The notes beneath the pieces are model-generated. The model was not told the origin of the DNA. It ran no database searches and saw only the letters and a program-made list of their open reading frames with translations. A stretch of DNA of 64,000 bases from contig JADLCY010000015.1 of assembly GCA_020846935.1 (NCBI GenBank), positions 202,402-266,401 on the forward strand. The letters run 5' to 3'. The DNA comes from Gemmatimonadaceae bacterium. Its GTDB lineage: Bacteria > Gemmatimonadota > Gemmatimonadetes > Gemmatimonadales > Gemmatimonadaceae. Position numbers and translations under genes: made by a program. Shown in pieces: positions 35,702 through 44,503 of the stretch (positions are counted from its first letter, which is position 1; each line of letters starts with the position of its first letter).

Positions 35702-36949
35702 TCAGTCTTCGGGCCGCCGAATCTCGCCAAGCCCCCTGAGGACGGGGACCTTCCAGGCCGTCAGCGCCACGGTCCCGATGGCAACAAGGCCGCCGGCCAC
35801 CACGGCTGGGACGGTTCCAATGAACCTGGCGGCCAGTCCGGACTCGAAGGCGCCGAGCTCGTTCGACGAGCCGATGAAGATGGCATTCACGGCAGAAATG
35901 CGTCCCAGCATCCCGGTGGGCACCAGAATCTGGATCATGGTGCTGCGGATGACTGCGCTGACATTGTCGGCTGCACCGCTGATGAACAGGAGAGCCACCG
36001 ACAGCGGGAAGCTGCGCGAGAGCCCGAACCCCACGATGCAGGCACCGAACACAGTGACCGCGAGGAGCAGCGCGCGTCCGGCGCGCCGGAACGGCGGGCG
36101 GTGTGCGATGGCCAGGGCGGTGAGGACCGCACCAGCGCCCGGTGCCGCCTGAAGCAGACCGAGTCCCCTGGGACCCACCTGCAGGATGTCCGACGCAAAG
36201 ACCGGCATGAGCGCCACCGCACCTCCAAAGAGGACGGCGACCATGTCCAGCGCGAGCGCGGCGAGGATGACCCGGTTGGTGCGCAGGAACGCCAGGCCTT
36301 CGGCGAGGTTGCGCAGCACCGAGTCGCCGGGTGCGCCGCGTGGTGCCGGCCGATGGCGCACGGCGACCATCGCAAGGAGCGAGATCGCCGCGAGGCCGAC
36401 GTTGACGGCAAAGGTGAACCGCTCCCCGGTGGCCGCAAACAGCACGCCGCCTAACGCGGGACCCAGCACCATGCCGAGCTGCCAGGTGGAACTCCGCCAG
36501 GTGGCGGCGTTGGCATAGTGATCAGGTGACACGATCTCCGAGACCAGCGCCGACCGCGAGACCTGAAGGAACGAGCGCGCGAGCCCGCAGACGGCGACGA
36601 TGGCGTAGAACGGCCACACCACGGACGGGCTCGGCGACACGAGCACGAACCCGAGGACGGCGAGGGTGGCCACGAGGAGGACCGTCAGCGCGATGATGGA
36701 GATGCGCCGGCGATCCAGGCGGTCGGCGAAGTACCCGGCCAGGAGCGCAACACTCACGTAGGGCACGATCTCAGCGAGACCGATGAGTCCGAGAGCAAAC
36801 GGATCCTTCGTGGCCTGGTAGACCAGCCACCCCACCACCACCGCCTGGACCTGGGCCGCCATCGTCATCGTCAGCAGCGACACGATGAACCACCTGAAGG
36901 GCCGAAGCCGGAAGGCGGAGTAGGGATCGTGGCGCTGGGTGTCGCTCAT
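35702..36949 (-). CDS. MFS transporter (EntS/MFS_3-like exporter)
   Basis: A 415-residue, about 12-TM major facilitator protein. Start ATG 36949 (SDTQRHDPYSAFRLRPFRWF); the open frame runs further but lacks sense. The motif GYFADRLDRRRISI between TM2 and TM3 is the MFS motif A. The order SALVSEIVSPDHYANAATWRSSTWQLGMVLGPALGGVL is typical of the EntS/DUF894 exporter branch. The substrate is unknown. A CGTTAGGC octamer lies on its coding strand at 36449-36456. It is divergent from the S9 peptidase gene. Confidence 0.9.
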   Translation of the reverse strand: MSDTQRHDPYSAFRLRPFRWFIVSLLTMTMAAQVQAVVVGWLVYQATKDPFALGLIGLAEIVPYVSVALLAGYFADRLDRRRISIIALTVLLVATLAVLGFVLVSPSPSVVWPFYAIVAVCGLARSFLQVSRSALVSEIVSPDHYANAATWRSSTWQLGMVLGPALGGVLFAATGERFTFAVNVGLAAISLLAMVAVRHRPAPRGAPGDSVLRNLAEGLAFLRTNRVILAALALDMVAVLFGGAVALMPVFASDILQVGPRGLGLLQAAPGAGAVLTALAIAHRPPFRRAGRALLLAVTVFGACIVGFGLSRSFPLSVALLFISGAADNVSAVIRSTMIQILVPTGMLGRISAVNAIFIGSSNELGAFESGLAARFIGTVPAVVAGGLVAIGTVALTAWKVPVLRGLGEIRRPED

Positions 36950-37053
36950 CGGTGCAGGCAAACTAACCGGGCAACGCAGGAATCGGCGGTCGCCCCTCGC
37001 GCACACCGGCTCCACGCCTACATTGATCGCGACTTCCTTCCGGATCGTGGACC

Positions 37054-39057
37054 ATGCGCTTGCGATACGCCGCCGCGCTCGTCGCCCTCACCGGGGCGTC
37101 ACTCGGCGCACAGGGACCGGGCAACAAGCTCACGCTGGACCAGTACCTCGAGTGGGAGACCGTGCAGGCGCCCCGCGTGTCGCCGGACGGCCGACAGGTC
37201 ATCTACGGGCGACGCTGGGTCGACAAGATGAACGATCGCTGGGAGACGACCCAGTGGATCATGAACATCGACGGCACGCGACAGCGTGCGCTGATCACCG
37301 GGAGCAGCCCCGAATGGTCACCCGACGGGACGCGCATTGCCTATACGACGCGAGGCGAGCCCGGGGGAACGCAGATCTTCGTGCGATGGATGGACGCCGA
37401 GGGCGCGGTCACCCAGCTGACGCGTCTCACGCAAGCGCCGTCGAACCTGCAGTGGTCCCCCGACGGCAAGTGGATCGCGTTCACGATGCTCGTGCCCACC
37501 CGGGAGCAATGGAACCTGCCGATGCCGGCAGCGCCGCAGGGAGCGCGGTGGACCGAACCGCCGCGTATCGTCACGCAGCTCGATTACCGTCAGGACGGGC
37601 AGGGATTCACCACGCCCGGCCACACGCACATCTTCGTCGTGAGCGCCGACGGCGGCTCACCGCGACAGGTCACGAGCGGCGCGTGGGATCACGGAGCGCC
37701 ACAGTGGATGCCCGACGGACGGAGCATCGTCTTCTCGGCCAACCGCGTGCCGGAGGCGGAATACACCTGGCGACAGAGCGACATCTACGCCGTGGACGTC
37801 GCCAGCGGGAACATCCGCCAGCTGACGAAGCGCAACGGGCCGGACAACTCGCCGACGCCATCGCCTGACGGGCGGCTGATCGCCTACACCGGCTACGATT
37901 CGACGCGTGCGTCGTGGAAGGACTCCGAGCTCTACATCATGAATGCCGATGGGTCCAACCCGCGGCAGATCTCCGGCACCCTCGATCGTTCACCGCAGGC
38001 GCTGGTGTGGGCCCCGGACAACTCGGGCGTGTACTTCAGCGCCGACAACCAGGGGGCACGCAACCTGTATTTTGCCTCCACCGGTGGCGCGGTGCGCGAG
38101 GTCACGAAGGGCAAGCACATGCTCTCCGTCGAGGAGATCCGCAACGGCATCGGCATCGGCATCCTGACCACCGCCACGCAGCCCGGCGACATCGTGACGT
38201 TCCCGCTGGCCAACCCGACGTTCACGCAGCTCACCGCGGTCAACGACGATGTGCTCACGGGCCGCAAGCTGGGCGATCAGGAGGAGATCTGGTACACCTC
38301 CGTCGGCGGATTGCGCATCCAGGGATGGATCGTGAAGCCGCCCGATTTCGACCCGCGCCGCAAGTATCCGCTGATGCTGGAGATCCACGGCGGGCCGCAC
38401 TCGATGTACAACGTCGGGTTCAACTTCGCCCGGCAGAATCATGCGGCCGAGGGGTACGTGCTCCTCTATACCAACCCGCGGGGCTCGACCGGCTACGGCT
38501 CGAAGTTCGGCAACGAGATCATGAACGCGTATCCGGACAAGGACTTCGATGACCTGATGGCCGGCGTCGACACGGTCGTGAATCGCGGGTACATCGACAC
38601 GCAGCGCATGTACGTGTTTGGTTGCTCGGGCGGTGGCGTGCTCACCGCGTGGATCGTGGGCCACACCGACCGCTTTGCCGCGGCCAGCTCCAACTGTCCG
38701 GTGATCAACTGGCTCTCGTTCGTCGGTACGACGGACGGGCCGGGGTGGTATCGGAATTTCGCGAAGCCGTTCTGGGAGGATCCGAGCGAGCATCTGCGCC
38801 GCTCGCCGATCATGTACGTGGGCAATGTGAAGACGCCCACCATGCTCATGACGGGCGTCCTCGACCTCCGCACGCCGATCCCGCAGACGGAGGAGTTCTA
38901 CGAGGCGCTCAAGTTCCGGAAGGTGCCGACGGCCATGATCCGGTTCAACGAGGAGTACCACGGCACCGGATCGAAGCCCTCGAACTACCTGCGCACGCAA
39001 CTCTTCCTGCGGAGTTGGTTCGAGCGTTGGTCACACGGCGCGGCAAGTACACAGTAA
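37054..39057 (+). CDS. Secreted S9 family prolyl oligopeptidase-like peptidase
   Basis: A 667-residue exported serine peptidase of the acylaminoacyl/S9C type. Signal peptide MRLRYAAALVALTGASLGAQ. The first ~400 residues are a WD40-like/TolB-type beta-propeller (repeated WSPDGKWIAFT, WMPDGRSIVFS, PSPDGRLIAYTGY). The C-terminal alpha/beta-hydrolase has nucleophile Ser525 in VFGCSGGGVLTAW (GCSGGG instead of the usual GGSYGG), Asp604 in VLDLRTPI and His636 in EEYHGTGS. It probably degrades peptides in the periplasm or outside the cell. Confidence 0.93.
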   Translation: MRLRYAAALVALTGASLGAQGPGNKLTLDQYLEWETVQAPRVSPDGRQVIYGRRWVDKMNDRWETTQWIMNIDGTRQRALITGSSPEWSPDGTRIAYTTRGEPGGTQIFVRWMDAEGAVTQLTRLTQAPSNLQWSPDGKWIAFTMLVPTREQWNLPMPAAPQGARWTEPPRIVTQLDYRQDGQGFTTPGHTHIFVVSADGGSPRQVTSGAWDHGAPQWMPDGRSIVFSANRVPEAEYTWRQSDIYAVDVASGNIRQLTKRNGPDNSPTPSPDGRLIAYTGYDSTRASWKDSELYIMNADGSNPRQISGTLDRSPQALVWAPDNSGVYFSADNQGARNLYFASTGGAVREVTKGKHMLSVEEIRNGIGIGILTTATQPGDIVTFPLANPTFTQLTAVNDDVLTGRKLGDQEEIWYTSVGGLRIQGWIVKPPDFDPRRKYPLMLEIHGGPHSMYNVGFNFARQNHAAEGYVLLYTNPRGSTGYGSKFGNEIMNAYPDKDFDDLMAGVDTVVNRGYIDTQRMYVFGCSGGGVLTAWIVGHTDRFAAASSNCPVINWLSFVGTTDGPGWYRNFAKPFWEDPSEHLRRSPIMYVGNVKTPTMLMTGVLDLRTPIPQTEEFYEALKFRKVPTAMIRFNEEYHGTGSKPSNYLRTQLFLRSWFERWSHGAASTQ

Positions 39058-39069
39058 GGGCCGCGACGC

Positions 39070-39097
39070 CGGCCGGTCACGCACCCGCGACCGGCCG
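39070..39097. terminator. Hairpin between convergent genes
   Basis: A 9-bp GC-rich inverted repeat (39070-39078 with 39089-39097) with a 10-base loop, 12 bases after the S9 peptidase stop and overlapping the stop region of the convergent HDOD gene. It could act in both directions. No clear T-tract on either side. Confidence 0.45.
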
Positions 39098-40747
39098 ACG
39101 TGCAGCCGCCGCATCGAGAGGAGGCGGCGCCTCGGCTTGGCGCCCCGAAGTCGTGACGCCAGTCGTCGGCGTGCGGGTGGTACCGCCGCGGCTCGCAGCG
39201 ATCGCGGTCATTCCCGGTTCCGTGCGGCGCGCGGCAATGCCACGAGCAGCGCTGTCGCAGATGGATCGGACGAACGCGACGGTGGACTTCTCCGGCGCCC
39301 GCACGTGCCAGGCACGGTCACAATACACGCAGCCCACCATGCGTGACCCGACCATGACGGGGAACACACCAAAGCTCCCGGCGCCCAGCGACTGCGCGAA
39401 CCGTAGCTCCTGAGCCGTGAAGTCGCGATCGACCGGGACGAACGTGCTCTGTCGCCGAAGCATGGCGACGGCAAGTGGTCCGGCGCGCGGCGACAGCTCG
39501 AAGGAGAACTGCGGGAGCAGCGCTTCCACCTGGTCGCCGAGTCCGAACCGCGCCGTGGCGGTCGACCGATCCGGTGACAACACGCAGAAGACGACGCGAT
39601 CGAACGGGCCGCCGCGATAGATCGCCTCGAGCATGGTGAGGATCAGGCGATTGAGGTCGGTGCCCGACGCCGGCTCGGCCGCGTGGCGGACCTCGGCGAC
39701 GAGTGCCTCGCGCCTGGCGAGTGCTGCCGCTTCGCCGTCCGGAGCGATCGCGAGTTCACCGGACGGTGTCCGCGACAGGCGTCCGCCGCCCAGCTGCAGG
39801 ACCGCCGCATCGTGCTGACGCCGGAGTCGCAGGTCGTCCAGTCCGACCTTCGCGCTCGCAAAGATCTCGCGGGTCTCGCGCAAGGCAGCACGCACCACAT
39901 CGGTGGCCTGCGCGCGGTCGAGGGCAAGCCGTCGACCGTAGCGCTCCAGCACCGAGGGCACGCCGTCGAGTCGCACGGCGCGCTCGTGACGATAGACCGC
40001 GGTGGTCAGCTCATGCGCACACGAGACGATGGCGCTCAGCTCGTTGGCCGCCGCCGGGCCCTCCGCGCGCATCGCGAGGATCACCGATTCCGGCAGCCCC
40101 CAGTGACGCGCCATCGCATCGCCGAGATCCTCGAACACGAAGCCCAGCACGTCGAAGCTTGCGCCGGCGACGGACTGCTTTTGCGACTCCATGCGCGTGA
40201 GGACCTGCGCGTATTCGCGCGGGAAGTAGCCCGCCACGAGGACTTCGCCGAGGTTCCGGAACATGCCGGCGAGATGCGCCTCCTCGGGATCGGGAAGCCG
40301 TCGGAGCATCGCCAGTTCGCGGGCATGATTGGCGGTGATCATGCTCATGAGCATGAGTTCCCTGAGCCCGGGCGACCGCTTGCGGTAGTGGTCGAACACC
40401 AGGAGGCTCGCCGCGAGGTGGCGCACCGTGCGGGCGCCGAGCAGGAGCATGGCGTGGGCCGCGCTCTGCACCGTGGCGCCGCCGCGCTTGTAGTACGCAC
40501 TGTTCGCGGTCCGCAGCACCTTGAGCGTCAGCGCGTACTCGCGGAGCACGATGTTCGCGAGCCGCTGCAGCGAGGCGTCGTCGTCAGGCACTGCCTTGAG
40601 CGCCTCGAGCGCATCCGTCGCGATCGCCGGGAAGTCCGACTCGGAGAGGATGCGCCGCATGCGGACCTCGAGTGGCGTCGGCGCGTCCGTATTGTGCCCG
40701 TCCCTGTCACGCGGGTAACGTTGCGGCTGCTGCAGGTCCATGCCCAT
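39077..40747 (-). CDS. HDOD-GAF signalling protein
   Basis: A 556-residue cytoplasmic protein. The N-terminal HDOD domain (about 35-290) has FPAIATDALEALKAVPDDDASLQRLANIVLREYALTLKVLRTANSAYY and the AHLAGMFRNLGEVLVAGYFPREY region typical of HDOD rather than of catalytic HD hydrolases. A GAF-like domain (about 355-520) follows: LNRLILTMLEAIYRGGPFDRVVFCVLSPD and GVFPVMVGSRMVGCVYCDR. The tail is Thr/Ala/Pro-rich and disordered. HDOD proteins regulate motility, the cell cycle or c-di-GMP pathways; the exact role is unknown. Divergent from the diheme cytochrome gene. Confidence 0.88.
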   Translation of the reverse strand: MGMDLQQPQRYPRDRDGHNTDAPTPLEVRMRRILSESDFPAIATDALEALKAVPDDDASLQRLANIVLREYALTLKVLRTANSAYYKRGGATVQSAAHAMLLLGARTVRHLAASLLVFDHYRKRSPGLRELMLMSMITANHARELAMLRRLPDPEEAHLAGMFRNLGEVLVAGYFPREYAQVLTRMESQKQSVAGASFDVLGFVFEDLGDAMARHWGLPESVILAMRAEGPAAANELSAIVSCAHELTTAVYRHERAVRLDGVPSVLERYGRRLALDRAQATDVVRAALRETREIFASAKVGLDDLRLRRQHDAAVLQLGGGRLSRTPSGELAIAPDGEAAALARREALVAEVRHAAEPASGTDLNRLILTMLEAIYRGGPFDRVVFCVLSPDRSTATARFGLGDQVEALLPQFSFELSPRAGPLAVAMLRRQSTFVPVDRDFTAQELRFAQSLGAGSFGVFPVMVGSRMVGCVYCDRAWHVRAPEKSTVAFVRSICDSAARGIAARRTEPGMTAIAASRGGTTRTPTTGVTTSGRQAEAPPPLDAAAARRPVAGA

Positions 40748-40793
40748 GTCGCGAGGTTTCGGGGGCGGAGAAGACTTCCCGAGTATCGGCCGG

Positions 40794-41471
40794 TTGCCAC
40801 GAATTCTTCAGTCATTCGCAGTCGGGGCCCTCATGGCGCTCCCCGGCGTCGCCAGTCCTCAGGCGCCGCTGAGTGCGTTTGCCGTCCACAAGGCGGAAAC
40901 GCTGCTCAGGGAGCAGTTGCCCTGCCTCGGCTGTCACGCGCTTGGCAGCGACGGCGGTCGCCTCGCGCCTGACCTGCTCACTGTGCGCGAGCGACGATCG
41001 GTGGCCTACATCGCCGCGATGGTCGACGATCCGCAGCGCCTGGTGCCTGGGAGTCTCATGCCGCGCCTGACGATGGCGCCGGCCACCCGCGACCTCATCG
41101 TCCGCTACCTGCAGACGCGGCCCGGCACGGGGGCAACGCCACCTGCCGGGGCCGCGCGCGCGGTGCCTGACGCCGGTGGCCCCGCGTTGTATGGCCGATG
41201 GTGCGCGCCGTGCCACGGAGCGTCGGGCCGCGGCGACGGGCTCAACGCGTCACGACTGCCGGTCACCCCTGCCGCGCACGCCAGCGCCGCCTCGATGTCG
41301 GCCCGCTCCGACGATGCCCTCTACGACACGATCGCGAGCGGCGGCGCGATCATGAACCGCAGCCCGCGGATGCCGGCGTTCGGCGAGACGCTCACGCCAC
41401 CGCAGATCCGCGCCCTGGTCGCCGAGATTCGCCGCCTGTGCCGCTGCGAGGGGCCGGCATGGAGCAGGTAG
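40794..41471 (+). CDS. Diheme c-type cytochrome
   Basis: A secreted cytochrome with two heme-binding CXXCH motifs: CLGCH in the first half and CAPCH in the second (cytochrome c/CBM-like halves with RLAPDLLTVRERRSVAYIAAMVDDP and the Met-ligand region GSLMPRLTM; then NRSPRMPAFGETLTPPQIRALVAEIR). Start placed at TTG 40794, which gives a signal peptide LPRILQSFAVGALMALPGVASPQ. An ATG at 40740 would overlap the divergent HDOD start. It precedes the octaheme gene by about 25 bases and is probably its operon partner. Confidence 0.85.
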   Translation: MPRILQSFAVGALMALPGVASPQAPLSAFAVHKAETLLREQLPCLGCHALGSDGGRLAPDLLTVRERRSVAYIAAMVDDPQRLVPGSLMPRLTMAPATRDLIVRYLQTRPGTGATPPAGAARAVPDAGGPALYGRWCAPCHGASGRGDGLNASRLPVTPAAHASAASMSARSDDALYDTIASGGAIMNRSPRMPAFGETLTPPQIRALVAEIRRLCRCEGPAWSR

Positions 41472-41496
41472 ACATGCGACGCCGGGGCACACCGTG

Positions 41497-43983
41497 ATGG
41501 CCAGGAAGCGCAAAGGAGGTCGACGACCGGGGGACGCGTCCGGCGGTCCGCGTCTGGTGCCTGACGAGTCACCGGCAGCGGCGCCTGCCTCGGCCCGCCT
41601 GACGAGAGGGCGACTGTGGGCAGCGCTCGGCGTCGTGGCCGCGATGACCGTGGCCGCCACGCTCACCGTGCTGCGCACCTCGCGCGACGCGCCGGACTCC
41701 GGTGTCGAGACGCCGCTCCCGCCGCCGCGGGTGGCATTCGAGGCGGCTGACGTTTCTGCGTCGGACTTTCTTGGATCCGAGGCCTGCGCCTCGTGCCATC
41801 GCGCGGCGTACGACACCTGGCGGGGCTCTACGCACGCGGCCGCGGGCGGTGCTCCGGGATCCGTGCGGCTGCTGAAAGCCTTCGACGGCACGCCGATGCG
41901 CTTTCGCGATGGCGTGGTGGTCCCCGAGCGGCGCGGCAACACGTGGCAGTTCGTCGTGCGACAGGAGGGTCGCCCCGAGCGGACGTATCGCGTGGACGGC
42001 GTGGTGGGAGGTGGCCATATGCAGGGCGGTGGCACGCAGGGATTCGTGTCGCGACTCGCCGACGGCACGCTGCGCTTCTTGCCGTTCGATTTCATTCGAC
42101 GCGAAGCGACGTGGTTCTGCAATACCGGATCCCGCGCCAACCGCGGATGGGTGCCGATCACGCCCGATCTGCGCCTCGCCGACTGCGGGGACTGGCCGCC
42201 ACAGCGCGTTTTGGGCGACGAACTGCGGTTCACCAACTGCCAGTCGTGCCACGGGAGCCAGATCGAAGTTTCGGTGGACTCGGCGGCGCGTACGTACCGG
42301 ACGCGGTATGCGTCGCTGGGTATCGACTGCGAATCGTGCCACGGACCCGGACGGCGACACGTGGCGCTGGTGGGCGATCCGGCCGCGGTAGCACGGGGCG
42401 AGATCGGGATGACGCCGCTCGCCACGCTCGCCAAGGACGCGTCGTTAGGCACGTGTTTCCAGTGCCACGCCCTCAAGGACCAGCTCCGGCCGGGCTACCG
42501 CGCCGGACGATCGCTCACCGCCTACTACTCATTGCAGCTGCCACAGCTGGGCGACGCCGCGCACTTACCGGACGGACGCGTCCGGACGTTCGCCTATCAG
42601 GAGGGCCACCTCTTCAGCGATTGCTACGTGAACGGCGGCATGACCTGCACGAGCTGTCACGACCCGCATTCCCAGGGGTATCGCGACGTGCAGGGACGCC
42701 CGCTCGTGGGCCGCTTCGACGACCGCCAGTGCACGTCGTGTCATGCCAGCAAGGCCACGCAGGTCTCGCTGCATACCAACCACCCGGCAGACTCGCCCGG
42801 GAGTCGCTGCGTGGCCTGCCACATGCCGTACCTGCAGGAACCCGAGGTGGGCACGGCCTTGCAGTACGCGCGGTCGGACCACGCCATCCCGATCCCGAGA
42901 CCGCTGGCCGATTCGGCGCTGGGCGTTCGCAGCGCGTGCCGCTCGTGTCACGCCGATCGCTCCGAGGCGGCGCTCGACCAACAGGTCCGGTCGTGGTACC
43001 GCGAGCTCAAGCCGATCGCCCCGACCATCGCCTCGGTGCTCGAGGGCCGCGAGACGACCGACGCCGCGCGCGCCGCCACCACCCTGCTCCTGCCGGACGC
43101 CCCGCATACCGCCGCGCAGTTCGTCGGTCTCGCGCTGTTCACCGAACGCTTCCTCACCCCAAACATCCCGCTGCAGGGCACGCCATCGGAGCGCCTGCGC
43201 CGGCTCGCCGCCGATCGCGACCTTGATGTACGCGCGGTGGCGCTGGCCGCGCTGCACTACACGGGTGGCGCACGAGCACGCGGCTTTCTGGCCACGCAGC
43301 TCGGCGACCAGGGCTCCGACGAGCCGCTCGTGCGGAGCCGGTGGGCCACGACGCTGGGGTTTCTCGCCGATCGCCAGCGCGAGGCCGGGGATCCGGTGGC
43401 GGCCGTGACCACCTACCAGAAAGCCCTCGAGATCGAGCCGCGCAATCCCCGCATCCACCTCAACCATGGGCTCGCGCTCGCAAACGCGGGCCGACTCCCT
43501 GAGGCAATCGCGGCCTACGACCGGAGCCTGACGCTCGATGCCGCGCAGCCGCTGGCCTGGGTGAACATGGGCATTGCACGGGCCGCGAGCGGCGATGCGC
43601 CGGGCGCCGTACGCGCGTACGAGCGCGCGCTCGCCATCAACGCGCGCGAGCCGCTGGCCCACTTCAATCTCGGCAACCTGCGCCTCGAGTCTGGTCAACT
43701 GGACGCCGCCTCCGCGTCGTACCGCGCGGCGCTCGCCGCCGACCCATCGCTCGCGCTCGCCCGTTTCTACCTTGCGCGCATTCTCGCTCAGCGGGGCGAC
43801 CTGCGCGGCGCGCTTGCTGAAGTCGATGCCGGCCTCGAATTCGATCCCACCAACGCGGAGGCGCAGGCCGCGAGGGCGCAGCTTACCGCGATGATCGCCG
43901 GCGTCGGACGGCCGGCGGCTTCTTCGGTACCGCCGACGCCTCGCGCAGGGAGCGTAGCAGCACGCGCACCTCGGTCGTCGTGA
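41497..43983 (+). CDS. Octaheme c-type cytochrome with C-terminal TPR domain
   Basis: An 828-residue multiheme protein with an N-terminal anchor helix (about 38-60, RLWAALGVVAAMTVAATLTVL). Eight CXXCH motifs occur between residues about 97 and 480: CASCH, CQSCH, CESCH, CFQCH, CTSCH (twice), CVACH and CRSCH. The pattern resembles cytochrome c554/c3-type electron carriers. From about residue 640 to 800 are TPR repeats (AVTTYQKALEIEPRNPRIHLNHGLALANAGRLPEAI and three more). A GTG at 41494 could also serve as start. Such heme-TPR fusions are seen in soil Acidobacteria and Planctomycetes; the redox partner is unknown. Confidence 0.92.
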   Translation: MARKRKGGRRPGDASGGPRLVPDESPAAAPASARLTRGRLWAALGVVAAMTVAATLTVLRTSRDAPDSGVETPLPPPRVAFEAADVSASDFLGSEACASCHRAAYDTWRGSTHAAAGGAPGSVRLLKAFDGTPMRFRDGVVVPERRGNTWQFVVRQEGRPERTYRVDGVVGGGHMQGGGTQGFVSRLADGTLRFLPFDFIRREATWFCNTGSRANRGWVPITPDLRLADCGDWPPQRVLGDELRFTNCQSCHGSQIEVSVDSAARTYRTRYASLGIDCESCHGPGRRHVALVGDPAAVARGEIGMTPLATLAKDASLGTCFQCHALKDQLRPGYRAGRSLTAYYSLQLPQLGDAAHLPDGRVRTFAYQEGHLFSDCYVNGGMTCTSCHDPHSQGYRDVQGRPLVGRFDDRQCTSCHASKATQVSLHTNHPADSPGSRCVACHMPYLQEPEVGTALQYARSDHAIPIPRPLADSALGVRSACRSCHADRSEAALDQQVRSWYRELKPIAPTIASVLEGRETTDAARAATTLLLPDAPHTAAQFVGLALFTERFLTPNIPLQGTPSERLRRLAADRDLDVRAVALAALHYTGGARARGFLATQLGDQGSDEPLVRSRWATTLGFLADRQREAGDPVAAVTTYQKALEIEPRNPRIHLNHGLALANAGRLPEAIAAYDRSLTLDAAQPLAWVNMGIARAASGDAPGAVRAYERALAINAREPLAHFNLGNLRLESGQLDAASASYRAALAADPSLALARFYLARILAQRGDLRGALAEVDAGLEFDPTNAEAQAARAQLTAMIAGVGRPAASSVPPTPRAGSVAARAPRSS

Positions 43984-44380
43984 GCGTCGCGCGGACCCCC
44001 GAGACCACGTCGTCCGCCATGAACAGTCGATAGACCCGCTGCCGGTCCGCGCCGCGGCCCGCTGGTGAAAGACTCATGGCGCCGGCGCTCGTCCCCGGCT
44101 CCTCCACGCGCAGGGTCCATGTCGTGTCGCGCCGCGCGCGCGTACTCGTCAGGCGGCGCGTGAGTGAATCGACGAATCGACGCACGTCGGTCCCCCGGAA
44201 CGCCGCCGACGCCGAGCCGGAGTCCCCCGACGCACCCAGCAGGACATCGGTGCCGCTGGTGCGGACTTCGAACGCCACGTCCCCGAAAAGGCCGCGCCAC
44301 ACGAGTCGACCGCCCTGCGCGTAAACAAGTGAAGGCGCGGCGACCGTGAGCACCACCAGGCTGGCGAGGAGTCGGAACAT
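43883..44380 (-). CDS. Small secreted protein (hypothetical)
   Basis: A 165-residue exported protein, signal peptide MFRLLASLVVLTVAAPSLVYAQ. The middle has LVWRGLFGDVAFEVRTSGTDVLLGASGDSG, RFVDSLTRRL and TTEVRVLLRSLREA; the tail is basic and low in complexity (KKPPAVRRRRSSR). The last ~100 bases overlap the end of the octaheme gene on the other strand, so part of this basic tail may be a by-product of overlapping coding. No family recognised. Divergent from the TonB receptor gene. Confidence 0.7.
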   Translation of the reverse strand: MFRLLASLVVLTVAAPSLVYAQGGRLVWRGLFGDVAFEVRTSGTDVLLGASGDSGSASAAFRGTDVRRFVDSLTRRLTSTRARRDTTWTLRVEEPGTSAGAMSLSPAGRGADRQRVYRLFMADDVVSGVRATLTTTEVRVLLRSLREASAVPKKPPAVRRRRSSR

Positions 44381-44503
44381 CAGGCGAAAGTGGGGCCTCT
44401 CTCGACATTGTGGAAGTCGCGTTCGCCCCGTTTGCCGACTAGCCGGACGGCAGGTGCCGCATATCTTCGGATCACCGTTCGCTTACCCCCTCGAGAGGTG
44501 CAG

